DNA from: JALYNX01 sp963746905
Lineage (GTDB): Bacteria > Actinomycetota > Acidimicrobiia > Spongiisociales > ZC4RG35
Length of the DNA: 64,000 nucleotides
Assembly: GCA_963746905.1 (NCBI GenBank)
Contig: CAVVCY010000003.1
Location: forward strand, 744,001 to 808,000
Reading direction: 5' to 3'
In this document: piece by piece, positions 51,153-59,749 of the stretch
Position numbering within the stretch: position 1 is the first letter of the stretch
Layout of the letters: each line of letters begins with the position of its first letter
Made by a program: the position numbers and the translations under genes
Notes under the pieces: generated by a model
Told to the model about the DNA's origin: nothing
The model's input: the letters and a program-made list of their open reading frames with translations, nothing else
Databases searched by the model: none

Positions 51153-52502
51153 TCAGGGGACGCGAATCGCCTCGAACAAGGTCCACGTGTCAGGCACGCC
51201 CTTCAACTGGTGCGGGCCCCGGTCGGCGAATTCGATCCCCGAGCCGAGAACCAGTTCCTTGACCGTCGCCGATGCCAGGATCGTTCCCGGACCCGCTTCG
51301 GCCATGATCCGATTGGCGAGATGGACCGCAAGCCCACCGACCTGGTCACCGGACAACTCGATCTCCCCGGTGTGAAGCCCGGCTCTGATCTCGATGCCGA
51401 GCTCGCCAAGTTGCTCGATTATTCGCGCCGCACTTGTGACCGCTCTGGCCGGCCCGTCGAACAGCGCCAGGAATCCGTCACCGGTCTGAGCCACTTCGCG
51501 GCCCCGGTGCTTTTGCAGGTTCTCCCGGACCAGGTCGTCATGTGACTGGCGGAGCGAGATCCAGGCGGCGTCACCGATCCTGGCTGCGGTCTGTGTGGAG
51601 CCGACTATGTCCGTGAACAAAACTGTGCTCAGGACACGGTCTACCGGAGATACTGCGGGAGCGCCGGTGAGGAACTGTTCGACTTGATCCAGGACCGCAT
51701 CGGAGTCCCCTGCCTGGAATGGGTAGGTGTCGGCCCCTGGTAGCTCCACGTATTTCGCCCCGGTTATGTGATCGGCCAGGTAACGGCCAAATGTGGGTCG
51801 GTGGTGCAAAGCGTCGGAGCGATTCACTACGAGGGTCGGCGCCTGGATCGCCGGCAACGCCATACGAACATCGAGGTTCGTGACCCACCGATACCCCTCG
51901 GTTGCAGCCCCACGAGGCATTGCCAGCCTCTGGTAGCGCCGGTACCAGTCGCGAAACCGGGGATCCCGGGCTGCCGTGGGCGCTGTCACTTGGAGGATGT
52001 CGGCATCGACCCCCCAGTGGTCCTCGTACGCCTGGGTCAGTCTTTCCACCGAGTCGTCAGGCATCCCGATCGGGTAGTCGCTGTCCCGTCTCCATCGGGC
52101 GAAGGTGTTGATCAGGACGACGGCCGTGACCCGCTCGGGGTAGGTGGCCGCAAACAGGATCGCCATCGGCCCGCCTTCGACATCGCCGATCACCACGGTC
52201 TGGTCGACTCCGGCCGCGTCGAGGACTACGCGGGCGTCGTCCATCCACTCCTCCAGGGCAGGCGAGGTGTTCCAGGGGACAGGGTCGGAGACACCTGACC
52301 CCCTCTTGTCGAAACAGACGACCCGGCTGAACGACGCCAGGCGACCCATATACCTGGCGAGCCCGGGCTCATCCCACATCACGTCCAGGTTTTGGGCCCA
52401 GCTGGTGATGAACAGCGTTGAAATCGGGCCTTCCCCGAATACCTGATAGGCCACATAGCCGGCGTCGGAAGTGGCGTAACGAGTCTCCGGTTGGGTATCC
52501 AT
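51153..52502 (-). CDS. adenylate cyclase with N-terminal alpha/beta-hydrolase domain (Rv1900c-like)
   Basis: 449 residues. Residues 1-280 are an alpha/beta-hydrolase fold, but the nucleophile elbow reads G106-D-V-E-G110, with Val where the catalytic Ser is expected. Residues about 285-449 are a class III cyclase: LFTDIVGSTQTAARIGD (metal Asp), VAQTGDGFLALFDG (second metal Asp) and AVHLANRIMAEAGPGTIL (Asn/Arg). The hydrolase domain may therefore sense a ligand that controls cAMP synthesis. The gene follows the dehalogenase by 13 bases. Confidence 0.87.
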   Translation of the reverse strand: MDTQPETRYATSDAGYVAYQVFGEGPISTLFITSWAQNLDVMWDEPGLARYMGRLASFSRVVCFDKRGSGVSDPVPWNTSPALEEWMDDARVVLDAAGVDQTVVIGDVEGGPMAILFAATYPERVTAVVLINTFARWRRDSDYPIGMPDDSVERLTQAYEDHWGVDADILQVTAPTAARDPRFRDWYRRYQRLAMPRGAATEGYRWVTNLDVRMALPAIQAPTLVVNRSDALHHRPTFGRYLADHITGAKYVELPGADTYPFQAGDSDAVLDQVEQFLTGAPAVSPVDRVLSTVLFTDIVGSTQTAARIGDAAWISLRQSHDDLVRENLQKHRGREVAQTGDGFLALFDGPARAVTSAARIIEQLGELGIEIRAGLHTGEIELSGDQVGGLAVHLANRIMAEAGPGTILASATVKELVLGSGIEFADRGPHQLKGVPDTWTLFEAIRVP

Positions 52503-52515
52503 CAGCAGAGGGCTC

Positions 52516-53388
52516 TCAGACTCCGGCCTGATCCCACCAATACCGGATCATCAATGAGGCTTCGGGGCCCGCATCGTCCTGCCAGTAGTGGCCGGCGTGG
52601 CGGAGGATGTAGGTGCGGCGGTTGGTCAGCACGCTCTCCCAACGCCGCTTCTCCGCCCCCCGGAACACCGGGTCCTGGTCGGCCCAAAATAGAAGCGACG
52701 GCCTGTCGGCGATCTCGGGGAGGCGCTCCTCGATCGAGGCCAGCCACTCGGAGGAGCCCATCACCTCCCGGGCGAGTACCCGCAGCGGGACACGGGACGC
52801 CTGGTTCGGGAACGGACCCCGCCACATCGCCATCTCCCTCCCTGAAGGGCTGCGGCGTCGCATCGCCCTCCTCACCAAGAGATTGACGAACACGTTGGCG
52901 CGGTCGACCAGGAACTCTCCGGTCTTGCCTTCCCCCAGGGCGGCGGAGAAGCGCTCAGCTGCCGCGTCAGTGCGAGGCCAGGCCCAGGTGTTGCCAAGGA
53001 TGACGGCCCGCACCCGATCCATGCGCTCGAGGGCCAAAGCGAGGCCGATCGGCCCACCCCAGTCCTGGAGGACCGGCGTGAAGGAGTCCAGCCCAAGGGC
53101 ATCGACGAACCGACCGACAGTGGCGGCGTGCTCGGCCGGGGTGTATCCGTATCCCGCAGCCGCGGTCGAAAGCCCGAACCCCGGGTAGTCCAGGGCGATG
53201 CAGCGAAATCGGTCGGACAGGTAGGGCACCATTCGCCGGTAGAGAAACGACCAGGTGGGATTGCCGTGGAGCATCAGCAGCACAGGCCCTTGGCCCTCGT
53301 CGAGATAGTGGATCTTCGCTCCGTCGACTTCCTGCCAGTGACTCTCGAATGGGTACAGGTCTTCAACAAACCAGTCAGGTCGCTCCAC
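52516..53388 (-). CDS. haloalkane dehalogenase family hydrolase
   Basis: 290 residues. The nucleophile is Asp109 in VLQDWGGPIGL, the halide-stabilising pair Asn43 (LHGNPTWSFLYR) and Trp110 is present, the acid is probably in WADQDPVF, and the base is His in RHAGHYWQDD. This is the complete haloalkane-dehalogenase set, which hydrolyses carbon-halogen bonds to alcohols. Start GTG, with a TAGGTT box eight bases upstream. It is co-transcribed with the hydrolase-cyclase. Confidence 0.85.
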   Translation of the reverse strand: MERPDWFVEDLYPFESHWQEVDGAKIHYLDEGQGPVLLMLHGNPTWSFLYRRMVPYLSDRFRCIALDYPGFGLSTAAAGYGYTPAEHAATVGRFVDALGLDSFTPVLQDWGGPIGLALALERMDRVRAVILGNTWAWPRTDAAAERFSAALGEGKTGEFLVDRANVFVNLLVRRAMRRRSPSGREMAMWRGPFPNQASRVPLRVLAREVMGSSEWLASIEERLPEIADRPSLLFWADQDPVFRGAEKRRWESVLTNRRTYILRHAGHYWQDDAGPEASLMIRYWWDQAGV

Positions 53389-53396
53389 GATCCCGC

Positions 53397-53402
53397 AACC
53401 TA
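53397..53402 (-). promoter_or_regulatory. putative -10 box of the dehalogenase-cyclase operon
   Basis: TAGGTT on the minus strand ends eight bases before the GTG at 53388. Confidence 0.4.
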
Positions 53403-53421
53403 CTCCTTGTCCGATGCCACC

Positions 53422-54075
53422 TCAGTTGGCGACATGATCGCCTTCTTCGTCGATATCGGTAACGGGGTCGAGGGTCAGGCGCGGCAAGAAAAAGTGGACC
53501 AGGGGGCCGACGAGCAGAGCGAAGATCACAGTGCCCCAGCCAAACGTTCCGCCCAGAGCCCAGCCGATCGCCAGGACCACGACCTCGATCACGGTGCGGG
53601 TCAGGCGAATCGAATAGCCGCGTTTGGCGATGCCGGTCATCAGACCGTCACGAGGGCCGGGGCCGAGATGAGCTCCGATGTAGAGCCCGGAGGCTGCGCC
53701 TATGAGCAGCACACCACCAAGCAGCATCATCCAGGCCATGAGCGTGGTCCCTGGGTCGGGGATCACTGCCGATGCAGCGTCGATCATGATGCCGATGATG
53801 ACGACATTGGCCATTGTCCCGACACCGATCCGCTCGCCGAGCGGGATCCAGAGCAGCAGTACGAAGCCGGAGACGATGATCGACCAGATGCCGACGGTGA
53901 GCCCGAACCTCACGCTGAGGCCCTGGTGGAGCACGTCCCACGGCGGGACGCCCAAGCCCGATGCCAGCATCAGCCCGATGCCGAAGCCAAACATCGAGAG
54001 CCCGATGGCGAGTTGCACCAACCGCCGGGGCAGGCTGTAAGCCTTCTTGGAGAAGACTCGGGACGGTTCGCTCAC
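53422..54075 (-). CDS. YczE/YyaS/YitT family membrane protein
   Basis: 217 residues from the GTG at 54075, with a CACAAT box six bases upstream. About five to six transmembrane helices. Typical blocks are GFGIGLMLASGLGVPPWDVLHQGLS and GAHLGPGPRDGLMTGIAKR. The C-terminal tail is acidic and cytoplasmic. Biochemical function is unknown for the family. Confidence 0.83.
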   Translation of the reverse strand: MSEPSRVFSKKAYSLPRRLVQLAIGLSMFGFGIGLMLASGLGVPPWDVLHQGLSVRFGLTVGIWSIIVSGFVLLLWIPLGERIGVGTMANVVIIGIMIDAASAVIPDPGTTLMAWMMLLGGVLLIGAASGLYIGAHLGPGPRDGLMTGIAKRGYSIRLTRTVIEVVVLAIGWALGGTFGWGTVIFALLVGPLVHFFLPRLTLDPVTDIDEEGDHVAN

Positions 54076-54164
54076 TCGATGATTGTGCTGGATCTGTCGG
54101 CTGAGTCCGAAATGCAGGCTCGCTCCGGCTCCAGTCACTTCATTGATGCCGGGACCGGACCGCC

Positions 54165-54170
54165 TAACGT
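54165..54170 (+). promoter_or_regulatory. putative -10 box, leaderless promoter
   Basis: TAACGT is followed by eight bases and the ATG at 54179. Confidence 0.42.
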
Positions 54171-54178
54171 GATCCCCG

Positions 54179-55150
54179 ATGACAGGGCTCAGACCGCCAC
54201 CCCGGGCCGAGACTCCGACGCGGGTGGTCGCCCGCTTCATCGGGCTCATCTTTCTCCTCATCCTTACCGGCTCGGCGATCTGGGCGGTCGTGACCAACCA
54301 ACGCATCGACCTGATCGAAGTGACTTCCACGGAAGACCTGGATCGGACTGCATTCACCACCACCGACGGCACTGCCCTGGCCTATGTTCAGGAGGGATCA
54401 GGGGCGGTGCCTGTGGTCTTGCTCCACGACTTCGACGTCGCCGGCGGCGTTCTTTGGGACAGCGTGGTGGCTTCCCTGGGCGACCAGGTGACTGCCCTTC
54501 GCATAGATCTCCCGGGATTCGGGCTGAGCGACCGGGTGCCCGAGGAGGGAAGTGATCACACGGTCGCGGTGATGGCGGAGATGGTGACCGAGGTGGTTGG
54601 GAATCGTTTCGACGGCCCGGCTGTGTTCGCCGGCGTTGGCCTCGGAGGCAAGGTGGCGGCGGAGATCTCGGTGATCCACCCAGAAATCGTCTCCGGCTTG
54701 GTCATGGTCGATGTCGACTTCGAGAAGTCCCGGGGATGGGTGGAGTTCATGGAGAAACTCCCTTTCTACGGCCGGCCGGTCACTTTCTCGTTCGACGGTG
54801 GTGGCGCATTTTCGGCAGCCCGATGGGCTCCGAACTGCGAGTCCGGCGGATGGTGCCCGACCCAGGACCAGGCGGCAAGAAGAGACGTCACCGAGACTGT
54901 CGAGAACACCTCGGAATCGCTGCGCGCCCACCGGAGGACGCCCGCGGCGTCGGTGGTTCCGTCCAAGCTCAACGAGATCACGGCGCCCACCTACTACCTG
55001 TGGAGCCAGGAGGGTGATGTGCCGCGGGAATCAGTCGATTCGATCCTCAAAGCCCTGCCCTCGATGCAGGTCGAGGTGGTCCCGGCATGGAAGGCTCATC
55101 TCGAAGCCCCTGAGGTGGTGGCCCAAGCGATCCTGACCGTCGGCTCCTAG
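54179..55150 (+). CDS. membrane-anchored alpha/beta-hydrolase-fold protein lacking the nucleophile serine
   Basis: 323 residues. A transmembrane helix (FIGLIFLLILTGSAIWAVV) near the N-terminus leaves the domain outside. The fold is clear (VPVVLLHDFDVAG, LRIDLPGFGLSDR), but the elbow GxSxG reads GVGLGG, so Ser is replaced by Leu. Two cysteines (NCESGGWCP) may form a disulfide, fitting an external location. It is probably a non-catalytic binding protein. Confidence 0.75.
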   Translation: MTGLRPPPRAETPTRVVARFIGLIFLLILTGSAIWAVVTNQRIDLIEVTSTEDLDRTAFTTTDGTALAYVQEGSGAVPVVLLHDFDVAGGVLWDSVVASLGDQVTALRIDLPGFGLSDRVPEEGSDHTVAVMAEMVTEVVGNRFDGPAVFAGVGLGGKVAAEISVIHPEIVSGLVMVDVDFEKSRGWVEFMEKLPFYGRPVTFSFDGGGAFSAARWAPNCESGGWCPTQDQAARRDVTETVENTSESLRAHRRTPAASVVPSKLNEITAPTYYLWSQEGDVPRESVDSILKALPSMQVEVVPAWKAHLEAPEVVAQAILTVGS

Positions 55151-55572
55151 GAGTCAGAGCGCTCCACGCGCCAGCCACGCGCTCTAAGTTCGTCCGCGAG
55201 CAACTCGTCACTGAGAGGACTCAGGTCGAGGGGTGACCTCTCCACTCCGAGGCAGCGCTCGACGGTGTCGCGGATGGTCCTGGCCCAGGCCTTGCCTTTC
55301 GCCTCAGCCTCCATCGTGATCGTGGCGTCTGCGTTCACGGTAAAGACCCGGGCGGTGATCTGCGGATTGGCCCTCGAGCCACGCTCCCCATAGACGAGGA
55401 GGACCGATCCGGCCGGGACGTCCTGGATGCCACCGGTCGCCACGAACGGGCCGTCAAATGCCCACCCGGAGGACTTGCTGGTGTCTACAGAGTCCACGAT
55501 TTTTGCCCAGTTCTTGTGTCGTTCGTCGCCGAGCAGTGGAACCTCGATGGCCACCAGCACCCTGTCGTCCAT
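55147..55572 (-). CDS. hypothetical protein
   Basis: 141 residues. Blocks are RVLVAIEVPLLGDERHKNWAKIVDSVD, GSVLLVYGERG and a C-terminal LSDELLADELRARGW. No signal peptide or membrane helix and no recognised family. A TACGCT box six bases upstream of the ATG supports the start. The stop overlaps the convergent pseudo-hydrolase gene by four bases. Confidence 0.65.
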   Translation of the reverse strand: MDDRVLVAIEVPLLGDERHKNWAKIVDSVDTSKSSGWAFDGPFVATGGIQDVPAGSVLLVYGERGSRANPQITARVFTVNADATITMEAEAKGKAWARTIRDTVERCLGVERSPLDLSPLSDELLADELRARGWRVERSDS

Positions 55573-55578
55573 GGGACG

Positions 55579-55584
55579 AGCGTA
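55579..55584 (-). promoter_or_regulatory. putative -10 box, leaderless promoter
   Basis: TACGCT on the minus strand ends six bases before the ATG at 55572. Confidence 0.42.
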
Positions 55585-55627
55585 CGCAATCAGGCGCGTG
55601 AACCCGCCCCGGCGGGCGATGACGCTT

Positions 55628-55633
55628 TACCCT
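55628..55633 (+). promoter_or_regulatory. putative -10 box of the MoaD fusion gene
   Basis: TACCCT is followed by six bases and the ATG at 55640. Confidence 0.42.
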
Positions 55634-55639
55634 TGACCC

Positions 55640-56638
55640 ATGGCCCAGCTCCGTTTGTTCGCCAATCTCCGTGAGATCGCCGGCTCGGCCAGAGTCGATG
55701 TCGGATCCGGCACGGTCGGTGGTGCCATCGAGGAGGTGTCGGAGAGATACGGAGCAGACTTTCGCCGCACCGTCGCCACCTCGCGGGTCTGGGTCAACGG
55801 TGAGACTGCCGACTACGACGATCCGGTTGGTGACAACGACGAAGTTGTGATCCTGCCTCCGGTGTCCGGCGGGGATCGCTCAATGACCGCTCCGGCCACC
55901 CTCGACTTCATGGCGTTTCTCCCGCTAGCGGTGATAGTGGTGGCGGTACTGGCCAACCTCCAAAGCCAGGAGATCTGGGCTGCGGCGCTGGTGGCAATCG
56001 TTGCTGCATGGGCCTTGGATCTCGGGGCCGTAATGTCCGCTCGGGGACGGATGTTCGCCCCGCTCGCAGTGGTGGTCACGTCGGCAGTATCGGCAATGGC
56101 TGCCCACGTGATGGGTGGCACCGGATACTCCATGGCCCTTGTGGTTGCCGTGGTGATTGCCCTGGGGTGGGCGGTCGCATTTCCCCCGTACCGTCAAGTG
56201 GATGTCGTTAGCCCGCTCCTGCTCGTTTCCCTGTTTGCCGGGTTGGGCACGGCCTCGATGATCCTGGCGCGATCAGCCCATAGCCCTGACCCAAAGGCGG
56301 TCGATGTGTTCCTCGTCTCGGTGATAGCCGGGCTGGTTCTGGGGTCCATCGTCGAGCGGATGCCATCAGTCCCGGTCGTCGACCCGTTCTCGATGACCGC
56401 GATTGGCGCGGTGCTTGGGGCTGTTGGAGCTGCGTTGCTTTGGGATCTCGACGTGGTCGGCTACCTACTCATCGGCCTGGGGATCGCGGTGGCCCTGGTG
56501 GCGGGCCGAGGGTTCTCGTCGATGCTCCGCACAGGGCGGGTTGCGCTGACCGAGCGGCCACCGGGATGGCTCGCCTCGGTCGACGGGGTTGTCTTGGCCG
56601 CCGCGATCTTCTTTCCGCTGCTGGCTGTCATCCTCTGA
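55640..56638 (+). CDS. MoaD/ThiS-like domain fused to a polytopic membrane domain (degenerate CdsA-like)
   Basis: 332 residues. Residues 1-78 are a MoaD ubiquitin-like domain (LRLFANLREIAGSARVDV, then VVILPPVSGG with Gly77-Gly78). Instead of ending at the diglycine, the chain continues into seven to eight transmembrane helices. The last part (DPFSMTAIGAVLGAVGAALLW, then SSMLRTGR...PPGWLASVDGVVLAAA) follows the layout of CDP-diglyceride synthase CdsA, but its KR, KD and HGG/DR catalytic residues are missing. MoaD needs a free diglycine for sulfur transfer, so the fusion must be cleaved or must not act as a sulfur carrier. Confidence 0.75.
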   Translation: MAQLRLFANLREIAGSARVDVGSGTVGGAIEEVSERYGADFRRTVATSRVWVNGETADYDDPVGDNDEVVILPPVSGGDRSMTAPATLDFMAFLPLAVIVVAVLANLQSQEIWAAALVAIVAAWALDLGAVMSARGRMFAPLAVVVTSAVSAMAAHVMGGTGYSMALVVAVVIALGWAVAFPPYRQVDVVSPLLLVSLFAGLGTASMILARSAHSPDPKAVDVFLVSVIAGLVLGSIVERMPSVPVVDPFSMTAIGAVLGAVGAALLWDLDVVGYLLIGLGIAVALVAGRGFSSMLRTGRVALTERPPGWLASVDGVVLAAAIFFPLLAVIL

Positions 56639-56715
56639 CCGACGATTTGGGTGCGCGAGGCCGCCAGCCGGGATGGACTAGAGCAAACAACTGGTCCGGG
56701 TTACTCTTTCATCGC

Positions 56716-57801
56716 ATGGCTGCTGCGCGGACGCACCATCGCGTCGTACTGCTCGTCGCCGTGACCGTCGTCGTGGCCTTTTTATTCCCTCTTGCCACGC
56801 AGGCGATCACGCAGTCTCAGGTCAATGAGGCCTGCGCTGACTCGCGCCAGCAACTCGATGACTATCGGGCGGCCCAGGCGGAGTTTGAGGATGCGGCCCT
56901 CGAGTACGAGGGGGCCCTCAACGATGTCGAGAAGGTCGAGGTCAAGCAGGACCGGGTTCAGGGATCCATGGCTGTCCACAGCGATGATCTCGATCACATC
57001 CAGCAACAGATCGAGGAGCAGGCTGTCCAGCTCTACATGCAGGGCGGTCTTTCCAGCCCCGGGATCATCCTCTCCGCGTCTTCGGTTGATCAGCTGATGA
57101 CCACCTCCGAGTTTCTCACTCAGGCCGCTACCGGCGGCCAACGCTCCATCGACGAGTTGATCGCAGCCAGGAGCGAACTAGGTCGATTCAATGGTGAACT
57201 TTCGGACACCCGCGCCGAGCTCAAAGTCGTCGAGGACAACAAGCTCGACGCCATGAACCGACAGCAGTCGGCCATGGAGGCCGAGCAAGCTGCCTACGCC
57301 AAGCTTTCGGACAAATGCAAGACGTTGACTTCGAAATACGACATTCAACAACGGGCCAGGGCAGCGGCAGCCAAGGCCCGGGCGAGTGGTTCGGTACAGG
57401 TCGGATCCTTCATCTGTCCGATCACCCCGGGGCGGACTTCTTTCATAGATTCTTGGGGGTTCCCGAGGTCGGGCGGCCGACATCACAAAGGGACCGACAT
57501 GATGACCAACTACGGAGAGCCCTTGTATGCCGTGACCTCCGGGACCATCCGCATTTCGCAGAGCTCACTGGGCGGAAAGTCGATCTGGTTGCGGGGCGAC
57601 AACGGAAATTCCTTCTATTACGCCCATCTTTCCGATTACAACGTCGGCTCGGGCGCCCACGTGAGCCAGGGTCAGACCATCGGTTTCGCCGGCACCTCTG
57701 GAAACGCCGCGGGTGGCGCTCCCCACCTTCATTTCGAGATTCATCCCGGTGGAGGCCCTGCGGCCAACCCCTATCCGACCGTTGCCGCGGCCTGCAGGTA
57801 A
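56716..57801 (+). CDS. M23 (LytM) family peptidoglycan peptidase with coiled-coil
   Basis: 361 residues from the ATG at 56716. A signal/anchor helix (VVLLVAVTVVVAFLFPLATQA) is followed by a coiled-coil from about 30 to 230, as in EnvC. The C-terminal LytM domain has GRHHKGTDMM (His and Asp zinc ligands) and PHLHFEIHPGG (His ligands). It is probably a division-associated endopeptidase or amidase activator. The longer open frame upstream overlaps the MoaD fusion and is not protein-like. Confidence 0.9.
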   Translation: MAAARTHHRVVLLVAVTVVVAFLFPLATQAITQSQVNEACADSRQQLDDYRAAQAEFEDAALEYEGALNDVEKVEVKQDRVQGSMAVHSDDLDHIQQQIEEQAVQLYMQGGLSSPGIILSASSVDQLMTTSEFLTQAATGGQRSIDELIAARSELGRFNGELSDTRAELKVVEDNKLDAMNRQQSAMEAEQAAYAKLSDKCKTLTSKYDIQQRARAAAAKARASGSVQVGSFICPITPGRTSFIDSWGFPRSGGRHHKGTDMMTNYGEPLYAVTSGTIRISQSSLGGKSIWLRGDNGNSFYYAHLSDYNVGSGAHVSQGQTIGFAGTSGNAAGGAPHLHFEIHPGGGPAANPYPTVAAACR

Positions 57802-57811
57802 CCTCTACACA

Positions 57812-58339
57812 GTGAGCGGACTCCGCCGTATCGACACCGTCCTCGAGCCCGAGTTTCTCGTCGGCCTCGATGCAATCGACCTCGATGAGTTGAGGGCGCG
57901 GCGAGACACCGCCGAAGACGTCGAGAATCAAATCTCCTACTACCGCCGCCTACTCCACGGTCGGATGGACCTGCTGAATTTCGAGCTTCGCCGGCGGAGC
58001 GGGGAAGAGCAGCGTTCCCTTCTCGACGCACTCCCCGAGATCCTCGCCAGCGGAATGGTTCTCGGCCCGGAGCCCAACCTCCGGCACATCGACGTGATGC
58101 CTCCGCTCCCGACGACGACCGGGCGCCGGTTGATCGACAAGATCATGGATGACGGGATCCTCACCCAGCTCCCCGAATTGACCGACGAGGAAGTAGACGA
58201 GGCCGTGGAGCGGTTGCGAGAAGTCGAGGCGGAGTTGTCCAACCAACGCAAGCAACTCCACACAGTCATCGACGCTCTCCAGGACGAGATCGTCGCCCGT
58301 TACCGGAGCCAGCAGGGCCAGGCCCAGGCCTCCGGTTAG
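57812..58339 (+). CDS. RsiG-like c-di-GMP-binding anti-sigma family protein
   Basis: 175 residues, an antiparallel helical-hairpin protein of the family annotated 'aerial mycelium formation protein'/RsiG. Two copies of the c-di-GMP motif E(X)3S(X)2R(X)3Q(X)3D are present with His in place of Gln: E38-S42-R45-H49-D53 and E139-S143-R146-H150-D154. In Streptomyces RsiG holds the sigma factor WhiG when bound to c-di-GMP. No sigma factor is nearby. GTG starts ten bases after the M23 stop, suggesting co-transcription. Confidence 0.8.
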   Translation: MSGLRRIDTVLEPEFLVGLDAIDLDELRARRDTAEDVENQISYYRRLLHGRMDLLNFELRRRSGEEQRSLLDALPEILASGMVLGPEPNLRHIDVMPPLPTTTGRRLIDKIMDDGILTQLPELTDEEVDEAVERLREVEAELSNQRKQLHTVIDALQDEIVARYRSQQGQAQASG

Positions 58340-58342
58340 GCA

Positions 58343-59290
58343 TTGCTAGCCGCTAAGACCCGCTCGGGTCTGGTCGAAACCATTCACGATGGGGCGGTGG
58401 CCGTCGTGTCCGCCGACGGGGACCTCATCGCGTGGTCAGGGGAAATCGATCGCCCCTTCTACCTTCGTTCAGCGGCCAAGCCCTTTCAGGCCGCGGCTGC
58501 ACAGGAAGCCGGGGCGCAACTTGGAACGCCCGAGTTGGCCGTCGCCTCCGGCTCCCACGATGCTCATCCCGTTCATGTCGCCTTTGTCGAGTCGATGCTT
58601 CACACCGTGGGGCTGGGGGAATCCGACCTTCTCTGCCCAAGGGATTGGCCACTGTCGCCGGACGCCGGGCGCCGCTTGGCTCGCGACGGTCATGCTGTGC
58701 CGCGAAGGATCTGGCACAACTGCTCGGGCAAGCATGCCGCCTGGCTGCGCGCGGCAAGGGCCCAGGATTGGCCGACCCACAACTATCTCGAGCCTGACCA
58801 TCCGATTCAGCAGCGGATCCTCGAGCTGGTCAGTCACCTCGGGAAGTATCGGGCCGATCCGGCCGGCATCGACGGATGTGGGGCTCCTGTATTGAGGACT
58901 ACGACTCGAGCAATGGCTCGGCTGTTCGCCGGACTTTCTTCTGAGGCTTCACTCCGACCGATCTTCACGGCCATGCATCGTTACCCGGCCCTGGTGTCGG
59001 GTACGGGTAATGGTGACACTTCGATTGCCATGGCGATCAACGCTGCTGCAAAGAGAGGGGCGGAAGGCTGCATCGGGGTTGGCGTCGAGAATCGCCTTGG
59101 GATTGCGGTCAAGTCGTGGGATGGCTTGCAGATAGCCGCCGATGTCGGTGTGGCCGCGGCGTTGGACGCGACGTGCCAGTCCTCCGCCCACGTGATGAGG
59201 CAACTGGATGTCGTAGGCCGGCCAAAGATCAAGGGCGGGGGAATGACGGTAGGTGAGGTCGAGCCCCGGCTCGAGCTCCAGTGGGCATGA
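58343..59290 (+). CDS. asparaginase (L-asparaginase II/ReAV type)
   Basis: 315 residues of the Rhizobium etli-type asparaginase family, unrelated to AnsA. Characteristic blocks are YLRSAAKPFQAAA, ASGSHDAHPVHV, IWHNCSGKHAAWL, GIDGCGAPVL and GTGNGDTSIAMAI. It hydrolyses asparagine to aspartate and ammonia. The apparent TTG start lies three bases after the RsiG-like stop, so translation is probably coupled. Confidence 0.88.
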   Translation: MLAAKTRSGLVETIHDGAVAVVSADGDLIAWSGEIDRPFYLRSAAKPFQAAAAQEAGAQLGTPELAVASGSHDAHPVHVAFVESMLHTVGLGESDLLCPRDWPLSPDAGRRLARDGHAVPRRIWHNCSGKHAAWLRAARAQDWPTHNYLEPDHPIQQRILELVSHLGKYRADPAGIDGCGAPVLRTTTRAMARLFAGLSSEASLRPIFTAMHRYPALVSGTGNGDTSIAMAINAAAKRGAEGCIGVGVENRLGIAVKSWDGLQIAADVGVAAALDATCQSSAHVMRQLDVVGRPKIKGGGMTVGEVEPRLELQWA

Positions 59291-59324
59291 CGGGCTTGTC
59301 GACGACCAAGCTGGGGTCTCTGTC

Positions 59325-59744
59325 GTGAGGGAGATCCTGGAGGCGCGGATCAGGTTGTGGCTCGAAGACCCTGAGTCGAGCGTCGAATATGCCGAGGAGT
59401 TGGACGGGCGATGGGCGGTGCGGATGCGTCAACAGGCACGAGATGCGACGACACTCTGGTTCACTCCGCTCGAGAGAAGCCTCGAGTACGAGGCGTACGT
59501 GATCCCGGTGCCGCCTGCGGCCGGCGAGGTGATGCGCCAGGCTCTGGTCCGCAACCAGAGGGGGTGGAGATCCTTCTTCGCCATCGACGCCGAGGGTGAT
59601 CTCTTGCTTCGGGGAAGAGTCGCCGCGGACCAGGTGACCCTCATCGAGCTCGATCGAATCCTCGGTGAGATCTATGACACCATCGAGGTGTCGTTTCGGG
59701 CGATGGTGAGTGCTCTGGCGGCGAGTCGCGAAAATTCCGGTTAG
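59325..59744 (+). CDS. YbjN domain-containing protein
   Basis: 139 residues from the GTG at 59325. It has the type III secretion chaperone-like YbjN fold: WAVRMRQQARDATTLWFTPLERSLEYEAYVI, NQRGWRSFFAID, and LDRILGEIYDTIEVSFRAMV. It has no signal and is cytoplasmic; function unknown. It is the last gene of the M23-RsiG-asparaginase run. Confidence 0.78.
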   Translation: MREILEARIRLWLEDPESSVEYAEELDGRWAVRMRQQARDATTLWFTPLERSLEYEAYVIPVPPAAGEVMRQALVRNQRGWRSFFAIDAEGDLLLRGRVAADQVTLIELDRILGEIYDTIEVSFRAMVSALAASRENSG

Positions 59745-59749
59745 AAACT

